A stretch of DNA of 64,000 bases from Solibacillus sp. FSL K6-1523 (GCF_038005225.1 NZ_JBBOSU010000001.1:174001-238000); one strand, 5' to 3'. Positions 44,619 to 53,504 are shown, counted from the first letter of the stretch. Notes: generated from the sequence alone by a model not told the origin. Program-made: numbers and translations.

Positions 44619-44768
44619 TTTACTTAATTGTAAGTCGATCTATGTATAGAACAAACGAAAATGAAAAAAGTATACAAGAAAATGAAAATAATTTATTTAG
44701 CGGAAACGGGCAGTATAAGCTTATAGGCATATTCATATATGAAACATGCGGATAAGGAGTTGTGGAAG

Positions 44769-46097
44769 ATGAAAGTAGTAATTATTGGCGGAGATGCGGC
44801 AGGTATGAGTGCAGCGATGGAAATTTACAGAAATGATAAGGAAGCGGAAATTCTTGTGCTAGAGCGCAGTGCGATTTATTCGTATGGTCAATGTGGCTTG
44901 CCGTATGTGATTAATGGGAAAGTATCGCATACAGATGAATTAATCGCTCGAGATGTGGAAACGTATCGTGAAAAGTATGGTATGGATGCACGCATATTCC
45001 ACGAGGTCACAGCGATTGATACGCAGGCTCAAATTGTGTATGCGACAGATGTAAATAGCAACGAAGCATTTGAATTTTCCTACGACCGATTGTTAATTGC
45101 GACTGGTGCTTCACCAACGATGCCAGCATGGGAAAACCAACATTTACAAGGGATTCATTATGTGAAAACGATTCCTGAGATGGATGTGCTTATGAAAGAT
45201 TTAGCGAATACCAAGCATGTTACAGTTATTGGGGCGGGGTATATTGGGTTAGAAGTGGCGGAAACGATTCGTGCTCGCGGCTTAAAAGTTCGTATGATTC
45301 AACGTGGTACTCAACTGATGGCGAATCTTGACCCGGAGTTAGCAGAGCTTGTGCTAGAGGAAGCAATTAAAAATGGGATTGACGTGTTGTTAGAAGAGGA
45401 AGTTATAGGCTTTGAAGGACAGCAAAACATACGAGGAGTTCGTACAAATAAAGGGAGCCATGAAACAGATTTAGTCATCGTTGCAACAGGTGTTAAGCCG
45501 AATACACAATTTGCGAATGGCTTTGCAAAATTACCAAATGGTGCGTTAATTGTTAATGAAAAGATGGAAACATCCATCCCGAATGTTTATGCAGCAGGGG
45601 ATTGTGCGTCCCATTATCACCGAGTTAAACAAAAGGATGATTATTTACCACTTGGTACGACTGCTAATAAGCAAGGGCGTATAGCAGGCTTAAATATAGC
45701 GGGAATTGAGCAAACCTTTAAAGGCATTGTAGGCACATCCATCTTAAAGTTTTTTGATTTACAAATCGGTATGACAGGCTTAACGAATGAAGCGGCGGAT
45801 GATCTTAATCATGTGGTAGAAGTGTACCGTTACGAGGCGAATGATGTGGCGAGCTATTATCCACCCGTAAGCCCAATGAAAATCCGCATGTTAGTCGAGC
45901 AGCAAAGTCGCCAATTGCTTGGTATGCAAGCTATTGGTGAAAGCGGAGTAGATAAACGCATCGATGTATTTGCTACAGCTTTATTTAATGCCATGACATT
46001 TGAAGATTTATTGGATTTAGATTTAGCGTATGCGCCGCCATTTAACGGAGTATGGGATGCGATACAGCAGGCACCAAAGAGATACGGGAAGAAATAA
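44769..46097 (+). CDS. CoA-disulfide reductase / NADH oxidase-type flavoprotein
   Basis: 442 residues, pyridine nucleotide-disulfide oxidoreductase class with a single active cysteine. The FAD site VVIIGGDAAGMSAAMEIYRN is at residues 3-22, the redox cysteine lies in YSYGQCGLPYVI (about Cys43), the second nucleotide site is VTVIGAGYIGLEVAETI, and VYAAGDCASH comes late. The C-terminal dimerisation domain is present. No rhodanese domain is fused. The ATG at 44769 is 9 bases after AAGGAG. It reduces CoA disulfide or oxygen with NAD(P)H; which one is not settled by sequence. Confidence 0.85.
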   Translation: MKVVIIGGDAAGMSAAMEIYRNDKEAEILVLERSAIYSYGQCGLPYVINGKVSHTDELIARDVETYREKYGMDARIFHEVTAIDTQAQIVYATDVNSNEAFEFSYDRLLIATGASPTMPAWENQHLQGIHYVKTIPEMDVLMKDLANTKHVTVIGAGYIGLEVAETIRARGLKVRMIQRGTQLMANLDPELAELVLEEAIKNGIDVLLEEEVIGFEGQQNIRGVRTNKGSHETDLVIVATGVKPNTQFANGFAKLPNGALIVNEKMETSIPNVYAAGDCASHYHRVKQKDDYLPLGTTANKQGRIAGLNIAGIEQTFKGIVGTSILKFFDLQIGMTGLTNEAADDLNHVVEVYRYEANDVASYYPPVSPMKIRMLVEQQSRQLLGMQAIGESGVDKRIDVFATALFNAMTFEDLLDLDLAYAPPFNGVWDAIQQAPKRYGKK

Positions 46098-46108
46098 AAT
46101 ATGTAAAT

Positions 46109-46147
46109 GATTCAGCGGGGGTTCGAACCCTCACTGAATCAAGTTAA
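46109..46147 (+). repeat. Solo hairpin of the dispersed repeat, copy E
   Basis: GATTCAG (46109-46115) pairs with CTGAATC, enclosing GGGTTCGAACCC, and ends in CAAGTTAA. This equals the T-arm-like central hairpin plus the 3' arm of the long repeats; the other modules are missing. It lies 11 bases after the CoA-disulfide-reductase-type gene, in its orientation, and could act as a transcript end for it and for the convergent lipoprotein gene. Confidence 0.75.
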
Positions 46148-46155
46148 ACCAAGTA

Positions 46156-46620
46156 TTACTTCTTGCTTTTAAATTCCTTTTTCACCCCATCAGAAAAATG
46201 AATTTCAACTTCAATTTCTTGATAATTTTCATCTAAGTCAAAAGCTTTCAATACTTCTGAAATGATTTCTTGATCAGTTGAGGTAGATGTGAATTGAAAG
46301 GATTTGAAAATGGGCTCTAGCTTTGTATAGGCATCATTCCCTTTTATTACTTTATTATTGCGATCTTCAATCGAAGCTTCTACTCCATCTCTTTCCAATT
46401 CATAATCGACCTCAAAGCTATCATTAATCCCGTAATCGACATCTAATGAAAAGCTGTTAAAGTTAAATGCACCTTCGTTAGCGATAGTATTCGTGTTTGC
46501 TTCAGTCTGTGTATTCGTATTTACTGGCTCCGTAGTTGTTACTTTTGTCTCTTTGTCATTATTACACGCCCCAAGTAATAAAAGGCTCAATGGCAGTGCA
46601 AATAGTAAATTTCTTTTCAT
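46156..46620 (-). CDS. YusW-like lipoprotein
   Basis: 154 residues. The lipoprotein signal has its lipobox LLGAC (Cys19). A Thr/Asn-rich linker of about 30 residues follows, then a domain of about 100 residues with FNSFSLDVDYGINDSFEVDY and VLKAFDLDENYQEIEVEIHF, matching the YusW-like domain of Bacilli. It should be anchored on the outer face of the membrane. Function is unknown. AAAGGAG lies about 12 bases before the ATG. Confidence 0.75.
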   Translation of the reverse strand: MKRNLLFALPLSLLLLGACNNDKETKVTTTEPVNTNTQTEANTNTIANEGAFNFNSFSLDVDYGINDSFEVDYELERDGVEASIEDRNNKVIKGNDAYTKLEPIFKSFQFTSTSTDQEIISEVLKAFDLDENYQEIEVEIHFSDGVKKEFKSKK

Positions 46621-46687
46621 TTGTTTATCCTACTCCTTTTTTTCAATATAGTATTGATATACCCCATTTTTAAAATTCAATACAAAA

Positions 46688-46711
46688 CCCCGGTACATAA
46701 AATGTCCGGGG
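46688..46711. other. Strong hairpin upstream of the YusW-like gene
   Basis: CCCCGGtACAT-AAA-ATGTCCGGGG. On the minus strand it is followed by TTTTG, a weak terminator tail. It lies about 70 bases before the lipoprotein start and could be a leader element or an isolated terminator. Confidence 0.4.
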
Positions 46712-47536
46712 CTTTGCGTATCTATGAAAAAGGCGTTAGTCAAATGGTTCAAATAAAAGTAAATATTTTCGGTTTACGCTTACTAGTAAATGAGACAGTT
46801 TTACTAGGTGGAATCAAAGGGTAAAATAAAAATATTTATTTGAACTTAAAAGTACTATAACGCAAAAAAATACAATAATGGGAGCTTTAATATAAACGTA
46901 AATTATTTGTAATATGATTAAATTATCGAGAAACCTTGCTGCGAAAGGCTTTTCTTTACGAATTGGATTTATTCGTTTGTCATCATATGAAAGAATGATA
47001 ACAAATAGATGACATCTGTAACAAAGCGATACAACTCAAGTATCCCCGCCAACCTAAAACTTCTACAAATTTTGTTTCAACGGTATTCCTATTTAAAATG
47101 CTGCATACAATAATACCGGGTTTGATAGAATGAGTAATTTATAGTGTCCTTTTTTACTGTTGATTTCGTTAATTTGCTCACTCATTAACGCTTGAAATTT
47201 CTAATTGCTCTTAAAAAAGTCCCTCTTTCATAGTATTCCTTATAATTATAAGTAGAAATAATCTTCATTTGTCATAAATCAATCTAATATTCTGAACTTA
47301 AAAATTGTATAATAGAATTAAGAAAGTTTTCCCAAAGAAGGAGAAAGTACGAGGTTTTTTAGGGAATACACATAAGAAAAGGTATATTTACTTCTAAATT
47401 TAGCGAATGATGGCTATTTTCATTCAGTAAAAAATGCTGGATGAATGACGCGGAGATGTAGCTGATCTCACTTTAAATTTTTGCAATTTTCTATCGCCTT
47501 ATCACATCATACTTGATTCAGAAAAGAGGGTTTCAT
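46712..47536. other. Long AT-rich intergenic region before the acetamidase gene
   Basis: About 820 bases with no supported gene; the short open frames lack ribosome sites. TTGTATAATAGAA at about 47306 contains a perfect TATAAT -10 box that could drive the acetamidase gene, though no good -35 is seen. No repeat of the families described here occurs. Confidence 0.5.
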
Positions 47537-48916
47537 ATGTCAAATGAGCAATTTTCAACAATCGAGCAACAAACAGATTCGTCAACAATGGAACAAAAAG
47601 ACGTGCAGGAGTATACTGTCGAAGCCGTAGAAACGTTATTTGTTAATGAATTTACAGATGGTGTTTTAAATCCGTATGCTGCAATGTTGGGTCCATTAAA
47701 GGATGGGGGTACGATTATCGCTAACACAGCGCCAGGCTGCTGGGGACCGATGATTACGCCAGCTATTCGTGGTGGGCATGAAGTGACAAAGCCTGTTTAT
47801 GTAGAAGGTGCGGAAGTCGGGGATGCGCTAGTTATTCAAATTAAATCAATCCAAGTGACGTCACTTGCTACATCGTCAGGAACTGATGAAGCACAGGCAG
47901 ATCGTTTTATTGGGGATCCATTTGTGAAAGTGAAGTGTCCAGGCTGTGGAAAATTGCATCCAAAAACAGTGATGCAAGGAATTGGGCAAGAGTCTGTTCG
48001 TTGCGCTACATGCGATACAGATACAACACCTTTTAAACTAACGAATGGTTACACAATGGCATTCCATCCAGGTAGTGAAATTGGTTTAACGGTAGGTAAA
48101 GAGGCTGCTCGCCGCATTGCATTAGATGCTAAAAAATTTATGCGTACGCCTGAAAAGTCGATACAACATCCAATTGCAGGATTTGGTCCAAGTGATTTAA
48201 TTGGAATGATGGCGAGAATGCGTCCGTTCGTAGGTCAACTAGGGACTACACCATCAAAAGCGATGCCAGATTCCCATAATGCTGGTGATTTTGGTACGTT
48301 TTTAATCGGGGCACCACATGAATTTACGATGACCGAGGATGAGTTAAACATTCACCGTACGGATGGTCATTTGGATATTAGCCGAGTACGTGAAGGCGCG
48401 GTCCTCATTTGTCCTGTAAAGGTTGCTGGTGGTGGTGTATATGTGGGAGATATGCATGCGATGCAAGGTGATGGAGAGATTGCAGGGCACACAACCGATG
48501 TTTCGGGCATCGTCCAACTTCAAGTGAATGTTCTGAAGAAGGTAGCATTAGAAGGACCGATTTTACTACCAAACGAAGAGGATTTACCTTACACAGCAAA
48601 ACCGTTTACGAAGGAAGAAAAACGTATTGCGCGTGATTTAGCAGAAGAATATGGTGTGAAGCAAATAGAAGATTGCTACCCATTATCAATTGTTGGGACG
48701 GGTGCTAATTTAAATCATGCAACAGATAACGCATTGGAGCGAGCGGCAAAGTTATTTAATCTCTCTATAAATGAAATAAAAAATCGTGCAACAATTACTG
48801 GGTCCATTGAAATTGGTCGCAATCCAGGTGTCGTAACAGCGACTATGCATATTCCGAAGGCACATCTTAAAAAAGCCCGTATTTTCAAACCGGTCAAGCG
48901 ACAATATGATTGCTAG
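47537..48916 (+). CDS. Acetamidase/formamidase-family protein with CxxC-pair insertion
   Basis: 459 residues. Family blocks are TAPGCWGPMITPAIRGGHEV, HPGSEIGLTVG, SHNAGDFGTFLIGAPHEF and GGGVYVGDMHAMQGDGEIAG. These last metal/amide-site motifs define FmdA/AmdA hydrolases, which release ammonia from short amides. Unusually, residues about 135-165 hold KCPGCGKLHPK and RCATCDTD, a pair of CxxC motifs that may bind zinc. The ATG at 47537 has AAGAGGG 7 bases upstream; the N-terminal about 25 residues are low-complexity polar. It stands apart from any amide transporter. Confidence 0.82.
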   Translation: MSNEQFSTIEQQTDSSTMEQKDVQEYTVEAVETLFVNEFTDGVLNPYAAMLGPLKDGGTIIANTAPGCWGPMITPAIRGGHEVTKPVYVEGAEVGDALVIQIKSIQVTSLATSSGTDEAQADRFIGDPFVKVKCPGCGKLHPKTVMQGIGQESVRCATCDTDTTPFKLTNGYTMAFHPGSEIGLTVGKEAARRIALDAKKFMRTPEKSIQHPIAGFGPSDLIGMMARMRPFVGQLGTTPSKAMPDSHNAGDFGTFLIGAPHEFTMTEDELNIHRTDGHLDISRVREGAVLICPVKVAGGGVYVGDMHAMQGDGEIAGHTTDVSGIVQLQVNVLKKVALEGPILLPNEEDLPYTAKPFTKEEKRIARDLAEEYGVKQIEDCYPLSIVGTGANLNHATDNALERAAKLFNLSINEIKNRATITGSIEIGRNPGVVTATMHIPKAHLKKARIFKPVKRQYDC

Positions 48917-48976
48917 AAGGTTTTTCTAGCCTACTTTTCGGGAATAAGAAAAAAAAGAACTGTAGGAGATGATATT

Positions 48977-49492
48977 ATGAAACCACTAGTCAAAAAAATT
49001 GAGGCATCAGTCATCTCAATTAGCGTGCAATCAGGGCTTGGGATTATTGAAACGATAAGTGAACGGGATGATAAAAAGTCGATTGTTTTTCAAGTAACAC
49101 CAGAAACGCCACTCATGACAAAGGATGGGCAACGTTTGGGCGTATCAGCGATTCCAGTTAAGGGGAAAATTACGGTTTATGTTGATTCACTTACCCCGTT
49201 GCCGATGATTCAGCCACCACATGTCGTACCGCTATTACTTATTTTTGAACAGTATGGGAAAAAGGGTGAAGTGGCTGTTGGGATATTTGATGACCGATTA
49301 TTTAGCGAGCAGCTCAAGTTAAAAGTTCATGTAGGGAGCAAGACGCAAATTGTGGATTTAACAGGGAAGCAAGTTAGTTCAGAAAGGTTAGCGGGGAAGC
49401 TATTATTCGTATTTTACGAAAAGGCAACGCACGGGAAGCCGGTCCAAGCAAACCCAACGAAAATCATCGTGACTCAATTGAGAGATAATTAA
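48977..49492 (+). CDS. Hypothetical protein with two similar halves
   Basis: 171 residues, not recognised. There is no clear signal peptide. Two beta-rich halves look related: VTPETPLMTKDGQRLGVSAI..KGKITVYVDS and VGSKTQIVDLTGKQVSSERL..AGKLLFVFYE each have a target-value strand, a TKDG/TGKQ turn, a serine-rich helix start and a GK-hydrophobic strand. This pattern suggests an internal duplication. AGGAG is 9 bases before the ATG. It follows the acetamidase gene by 60 bases and may share its transcript. Confidence 0.6.
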   Translation: MKPLVKKIEASVISISVQSGLGIIETISERDDKKSIVFQVTPETPLMTKDGQRLGVSAIPVKGKITVYVDSLTPLPMIQPPHVVPLLLIFEQYGKKGEVAVGIFDDRLFSEQLKLKVHVGSKTQIVDLTGKQVSSERLAGKLLFVFYEKATHGKPVQANPTKIIVTQLRDN

Positions 49493-49607
49493 ATATGTGC
49501 AAAAGCATATCGAATTCTATAAAGGCTTATGTATGAATGCCACTGTTGCAAATGGCAGGCAAGATTTACAACGCCGATAGAAGGAAGGTGTGCTTTTTTG
49601 CGGAACG

Positions 49608-49646
49608 AGAACAAACTAATTTAGTCATCCAAATTAGTTTGTTCTT
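49608..49646 (+). terminator. Intrinsic terminator after the 171-residue hypothetical gene
   Basis: AGAACAAACTAATTT (49608-49622) pairs perfectly with AAATTAGTTTGTTCT (49631-49645), with a short T tract after it. The 15-bp stem could work in either direction. Confidence 0.75.
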
Positions 49647-49701
49647 TATGGGTGTATTTCTAATATAGAGGTATTAGGAAAAGCAAAGAGGAGGGATTTG
49701 T

Positions 49702-51162
49702 TTGTTGCTATCATTTGATGAGCAGCTACTTCAAGTAACCAACGGACAAACAGGGGAAAGCTTAGAACGAACATGTCTAGAGCAATTCTCATCTGACCAA
49801 ATAGATCAAAGTAGTTGGGGCATCACATTGCCGAGTGCGCAATTTTTGGTTGATCCAGAACAAGCAGAGCAATTTTGTTTTCAATTGATCAAAAATTATT
49901 GGGGAAAAGCAACGTTGTTTTTTGATGCTACTTTTCAGGAAGCACATTTCAATGTTGAAGTGGTACATGAGCGGGTGCAACAATTTTTTGATAACCCAAA
50001 AAATAGCCAGCAATTATTTAACTTTTTACAAATTCACGGAGAAATACGCTTTGAACAATTTGTCGAACAGCTCTTTTCAAAACCGATTGAGGCGTCAAAA
50101 TTAAAAAATGGGCTCGATGTTATTTATGTGTACAAAGTGAATGATCAATTTCTTGTGCAACCTATTTATTCGCAGCAAGCTCTATTTTGGGAGTATGTTT
50201 CGGCAAAGAAGATTTATTCATTGTTTTTGCAAGTGCCTTTACTAAAAATAGAGCGCCCTCTAGAATTGATGGGAATTTTAAAACAACAGCTTCAACATCA
50301 TGTAACCGTGAATCGAACAGCATCAATTATTCATAAATTAGTTCAGCAAATTGATAATGTAAATCCTCGTTCCCTTGCGTTAAAACAGCTTCACCTGTTA
50401 AATGCGAGAACCCATTTTACAAGTGGAAGACGCCATTTTTTAAAGTTGAGAAAATGTATTGATACTTTGCAAGCGAATTGGTCAAGTGGGAGTTTAGCGC
50501 TGAATGAAAAGGAAAAAACGCTTTTATCCTACATGCTTTTTCAAGAGGCTATTTTTAAAAAGGAGCATGAAGCGATTGTTACATACGGGCTTTATTTAAT
50601 TGAAGGAGAACGATTAAATAATCATGCAATTGAGTTGGTCGTGGAATATCAGGATGTGCTAAACAGTATGAGCCCGCAACCACATGCGATAGTGAAAAAT
50701 TATAAAGAGAACTATTTAGAGCATGTATTTTTTGTGCTCATTGATACCTTAGTAAAGGAAAACCAGTTTGAATTTGCGATTGAGCTACTTCGAAATCACG
50801 AATTAGCTACATGCACAGTGCTTTTTGAAATACTTCAATCACCAAATGAAACGCAGGAACTACATAAAATTGAAGCCAATGTTCAGCAAGATATTGCGAT
50901 TCTAGTAGATGGATCAACGCAGCTCATAAGGGAATCGTTAAAAACATGGCAAGAACAATATTTAGAACGAAAAGGACCTTACATACAAATTGCAGAAATG
51001 ACCTCCATGCACGTATGTAATATACTGAAAATATTATTTCATGAAGAACAGGATATTTTATTAGAAAAACTATTAAGCGTGTATAAAAAGTATTTAGTCA
51101 TACCTCAGCACTTAAATAAGTTACGACAGTTTATTGAGCAACGAATGACCGTGAAAATGTAA
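49702..51162 (+). CDS. Hypothetical helical protein
   Basis: 486 residues, not recognised. It has no signal peptide or membrane segments, is rich in Gln, Glu and Leu, and is mostly predicted helical. Residues from about 230 onward, such as LKQLHLLNARTHFTSGRRHF and FALELL-like runs (FEFAIELLRNHELATCTVLF), look like TPR/helical-repeat structure. TTG at 49702 or 49705 follows GGAGGG by 7-10 bases. It stands alone, so neighbours give no clue. Base composition is like the rest of the window. Confidence 0.6.
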   Translation: MLLSFDEQLLQVTNGQTGESLERTCLEQFSSDQIDQSSWGITLPSAQFLVDPEQAEQFCFQLIKNYWGKATLFFDATFQEAHFNVEVVHERVQQFFDNPKNSQQLFNFLQIHGEIRFEQFVEQLFSKPIEASKLKNGLDVIYVYKVNDQFLVQPIYSQQALFWEYVSAKKIYSLFLQVPLLKIERPLELMGILKQQLQHHVTVNRTASIIHKLVQQIDNVNPRSLALKQLHLLNARTHFTSGRRHFLKLRKCIDTLQANWSSGSLALNEKEKTLLSYMLFQEAIFKKEHEAIVTYGLYLIEGERLNNHAIELVVEYQDVLNSMSPQPHAIVKNYKENYLEHVFFVLIDTLVKENQFEFAIELLRNHELATCTVLFEILQSPNETQELHKIEANVQQDIAILVDGSTQLIRESLKTWQEQYLERKGPYIQIAEMTSMHVCNILKILFHEEQDILLEKLLSVYKKYLVIPQHLNKLRQFIEQRMTVKM

Positions 51163-51219
51163 TGTGGGGTCTTGTCAAAGAAATACGAGTTTGGATGTGA
51201 CATTTCTTACAGCGAATGC

Positions 51220-51254
51220 CCCCTTCTATCTATTAAAATTTTAGATAGAAGGGG
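51220..51254 (+). promoter_or_regulatory. Hairpin enclosing the ribosome site of a 30-codon gene
   Basis: CCCCTTCTATCTA (51220-51232) pairs perfectly with TAGATAGAAGGGG (51242-51254). The second arm contains GAAGGGG, the Shine-Dalgarno of the small gene at 51263, so folding would hide it. Confidence 0.65.
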
Positions 51255-51262
51255 TGATGAGA

Positions 51263-51355
51263 ATGTTAAAAAACATTTTGTTTAGTTGTGTAGGGATCGT
51301 CTTATCATTAGTGGCAGGAGTAGGCGTTTATACTGCTTTCGTCTCAGTAGGATGA
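51263..51355 (+). CDS. 30-residue hydrophobic membrane peptide
   Basis: ATG at 51263, 8 bases after AAGGGG, encodes 30 residues: a short MLKN start, one hydrophobic segment ILFSCVGIVLSLVAGVGVYT and the end AFVSVG. It has the size of a single-pass small membrane protein. The gene has a good ribosome site inside a hairpin and a terminator 15 bases after the stop, which together argue that it is real. I do not recognise a family; a toxin-like or sporulation peptide is possible but unsupported. Confidence 0.5.
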   Translation: MLKNILFSCVGIVLSLVAGVGVYTAFVSVG

Positions 51356-51369
51356 ATCAAAACATAAAG

Positions 51370-51411
51370 AAGGTGTGCCAAAACAATATTTGTTTGGACA
51401 CACCTTTTTTT
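51370..51411. terminator. Bidirectional terminator, small peptide and CoA-transferase genes
   Basis: AAGGTGTG-c-CAAAACA pairs with TGTTTGG-a-CACACCTT, followed by T6. The convergent CoA-transferase gene ends at 51410 within it. Confidence 0.85.
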
Positions 51412-52594
51412 ATTTTAGCACCCCGTTATTTTCAAGTTGCTCGATTTGTTGAGCGGAGTACCCATACTGTTCTAAAATCTCTTCCGTATGTGCCCCGATT
51501 TTTGTTCCGACAAATTGATAATTTGGTTCAATCCCATCAAATTTTAAAACGGTTCCAATTTGGCGTTGCACTGTACCATCTAGTTTCGGTACATCCACGA
51601 GCATATCTCGCGCCTGAATTTGTGGGTGCTCACAAGCTTCATCGAATGCTAAAACTGGTTCTACACAGCCTTGAAAATCCTCGTTAAAAATATCTAGCCA
51701 CTGATCGAATGTTTTCGTACAAAAAGCATCAGAAACGGCATCTTTAAAGCGTTTTTGCGTATATGCCGAATCTTTAAATTTACTATCGATTAGCTCAGGG
51801 ATCCCGAGTGCTTCACAAAGGAGCTTGCGGAATTGTGGCTCCAAGCTTCCGACTGAAAAATAGCGCCCATCTTTTGTGCGGTAATAATCATAAAACGTTC
51901 CACCGTTTAAAATTTCTTCTTCTGGCTGTGGTCGACGTCCGCTGCCAAAATATTGAGCTCCGTAAACGGCATTCATCGCAAACATCGCATCCGTCATCGA
52001 AACATCGATAAATTTCCCTTCACCTGTTTTCTCGCGGTGTAATGCGGCAGCCAGCACCCCTACTGCTGCATGCATAGCTCCACCCGCCATATCGGCAATT
52101 TGAATCCCCATAGCAATTGGTTTTTTATCTTTCAAACGTGAATGATCGAGCACTCCCGCAACCGATAAATAGTTATTGTCATGACCTGGACGATTGGCGA
52201 ACGGTCCTGTTTGTCCATAGCCAGTAATGGAACAGTAAATAATGCGCGGATTGATGGCTCGCAACGTTTCATAATCAATGCCAAGCCGTTTCATCACACC
52301 TGGACGGAATCCTTCAATGACAATGTCGTAATCATTAATTAATTTTTTTACAATAGCAATTGCCTCGGGTGTTTTTAAATTGAGCGAAAGAGAACGCTTC
52401 GAACGATTTAAGTGTTGATGAATATAAGATTCCTGCTCCTCATCATATGGTGGCATAATCCGCATTAAATCAACGCGGCGTTCTGATTCAATATGAATGA
52501 CATCTGCTCCTAAGTCAGCAAACATCATTGTTGCAAATGGTCCTGAAAAAAGCGAACAAAAATCAAGAACTTTTAATCCGTTTAAAATTGTCAT
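51410..52594 (-). CDS. CoA-transferase family III (CaiB/BaiF) protein
   Basis: 394 residues. The N terminus GLKVLDFCSLFSGPFATMMF-like block with ADLGADVIHIE, YDIVIEGFRPGVMKRLGIDY and SITGYGQTGPFANRPGHD contains the family motifs and the catalytic aspartate region (QIADMAGGAMHAAVGVLAA). It moves CoA between carboxylic acids; which acids is not evident. AAAGGGG is 8 bases before the ATG. No acyl-CoA dehydrogenase or ligase lies nearby, so the pathway is open. Length is normal. Confidence 0.87.
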   Translation of the reverse strand: MTILNGLKVLDFCSLFSGPFATMMFADLGADVIHIESERRVDLMRIMPPYDEEQESYIHQHLNRSKRSLSLNLKTPEAIAIVKKLINDYDIVIEGFRPGVMKRLGIDYETLRAINPRIIYCSITGYGQTGPFANRPGHDNNYLSVAGVLDHSRLKDKKPIAMGIQIADMAGGAMHAAVGVLAAALHREKTGEGKFIDVSMTDAMFAMNAVYGAQYFGSGRRPQPEEEILNGGTFYDYYRTKDGRYFSVGSLEPQFRKLLCEALGIPELIDSKFKDSAYTQKRFKDAVSDAFCTKTFDQWLDIFNEDFQGCVEPVLAFDEACEHPQIQARDMLVDVPKLDGTVQRQIGTVLKFDGIEPNYQFVGTKIGAHTEEILEQYGYSAQQIEQLENNGVLK

Positions 52595-52805
52595 TTTCCC
52601 ATCCCCTTTTAGTGGTTAATAACAGAAAGATGTAATAAAACAGGTTTTCTTTGTGGTAACCAGTATTATAACAGTTGTTTTTATGAAATTATATATCTAT
52701 GTAACAATATTGCAAAAATAGTCAGAAAATTAATGTCCGATTGTTTTAATTTTGTAACTTCTCTATATATACAGACGACTAATAAAAAAAGGGGGGCTGG
52801 ATGGA

Positions 52806-53495
52806 TTGAAAAGGCGACTGTTTATGCTATGTATTCCTTTCGTGTTAGTAGGATGTGCACTTACAAATACACAAACAATTATTGATTGGGTGGATTTTAT
52901 AAAATTGAATGATACACAATACTATGGAATTTACGAAACAGAGCTTGCTTCAGACGACTTTTTAGGTGATGTCACATCCGTTGTGCAATTTAAGCTTGAT
53001 GAAAATATCACAACTACTTCATATAAATCAAAAAATGGTGATGCTGCCTTTCATGAAAAGGGTACGGAAATCTATGCGATTAAAGGGCTAGAGGATGTGT
53101 ATGCCATTCAGGCGGATTATAAAATAAATGGCTATCAAATTTATTTTGAAGATGGGAGCATGAATAGCTATCGTTTTGCTACAATGCCTCAAGAAGAAGT
53201 CCACAAAGTTGAATTGCATAAAATGAATGAACAAGGTGATTACAAACTTTTAACCACGCTGAATGACCAAACTGAAATTCAGTCGTTTCTCGCTTTTCTA
53301 AATGAGAGTGAAGAAAACCAAAACTTTGAGCCAAAAACGATTGATCAAGATCCAACTTCTTTTGAAATGGTTTTTTACAGTGACGCACCAATCGCACATC
53401 GCTATGGGCTACAATATGACGGCGAAACGTACTATTGGTATCCGTGGGAAACAGCGACATTGGATGAGGATATCGGTGAATATTTTAAGGAATAA
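52806..53495 (+). CDS. Hypothetical lipoprotein
   Basis: 229 residues. A short lipoprotein signal with lipobox LVGCA (about Cys17) is followed by two beta-rich stretches. NDTQYYGIYETELASDDFLG and YGLQYDGETYYWYPWETATL are notable for aromatic residues. I do not recognise a family. TTG at 52806 follows GGGGGG by 9 bases. It is anchored outside the membrane if the lipobox is used. A terminator shared with the convergent CAP gene follows. Confidence 0.6.
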   Translation: MKRRLFMLCIPFVLVGCALTNTQTIIDWVDFIKLNDTQYYGIYETELASDDFLGDVTSVVQFKLDENITTTSYKSKNGDAAFHEKGTEIYAIKGLEDVYAIQADYKINGYQIYFEDGSMNSYRFATMPQEEVHKVELHKMNEQGDYKLLTTLNDQTEIQSFLAFLNESEENQNFEPKTIDQDPTSFEMVFYSDAPIAHRYGLQYDGETYYWYPWETATLDEDIGEYFKE

Positions 53496-53504
53496 CAAGG
53501 GAAT

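Larger units (their letters stand above)
43240..44620 (+). mobile_element. IS200/IS605-type element carrying tnpB only
   Basis: The left-end hairpin CTCCCACTT/AAGTGGGAG (43256-43304) and right-end hairpin CTCCC..CCT/AGG..GGGAG (44577-44608) flank a tnpB gene. There is no Y1 transposase (tnpA), no terminal inverted repeat and no target duplication, as expected for this group. The outer limits are estimates: the left end is a little before 43256 and the right end is near TAGTTCAAGG (44609-44618). The tnpB frame is broken, so this is probably a dead or non-autonomous copy. Confidence 0.75.

Noticed and set aside
46109-46147. tRNA gene suggested by GGGTTCGAACCC
   Set aside because: Only a T-arm-like hairpin is present. 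There is no acceptor stem, D arm, anticodon arm or CCA end within reach, and the sequence matches the core of the dispersed repeat.
46621-46824. 67-codon open frame on the plus strand upstream of the YusW-like gene
   Set aside because: It overlaps the leader of the divergent lipoprotein gene, has no ribosome site and shows no protein-like pattern.
46915-47013. 32-codon frame starting MIKLSRNLAAKG
   Set aside because: No Shine-Dalgarno sequence precedes the ATG and nothing around it supports expression.
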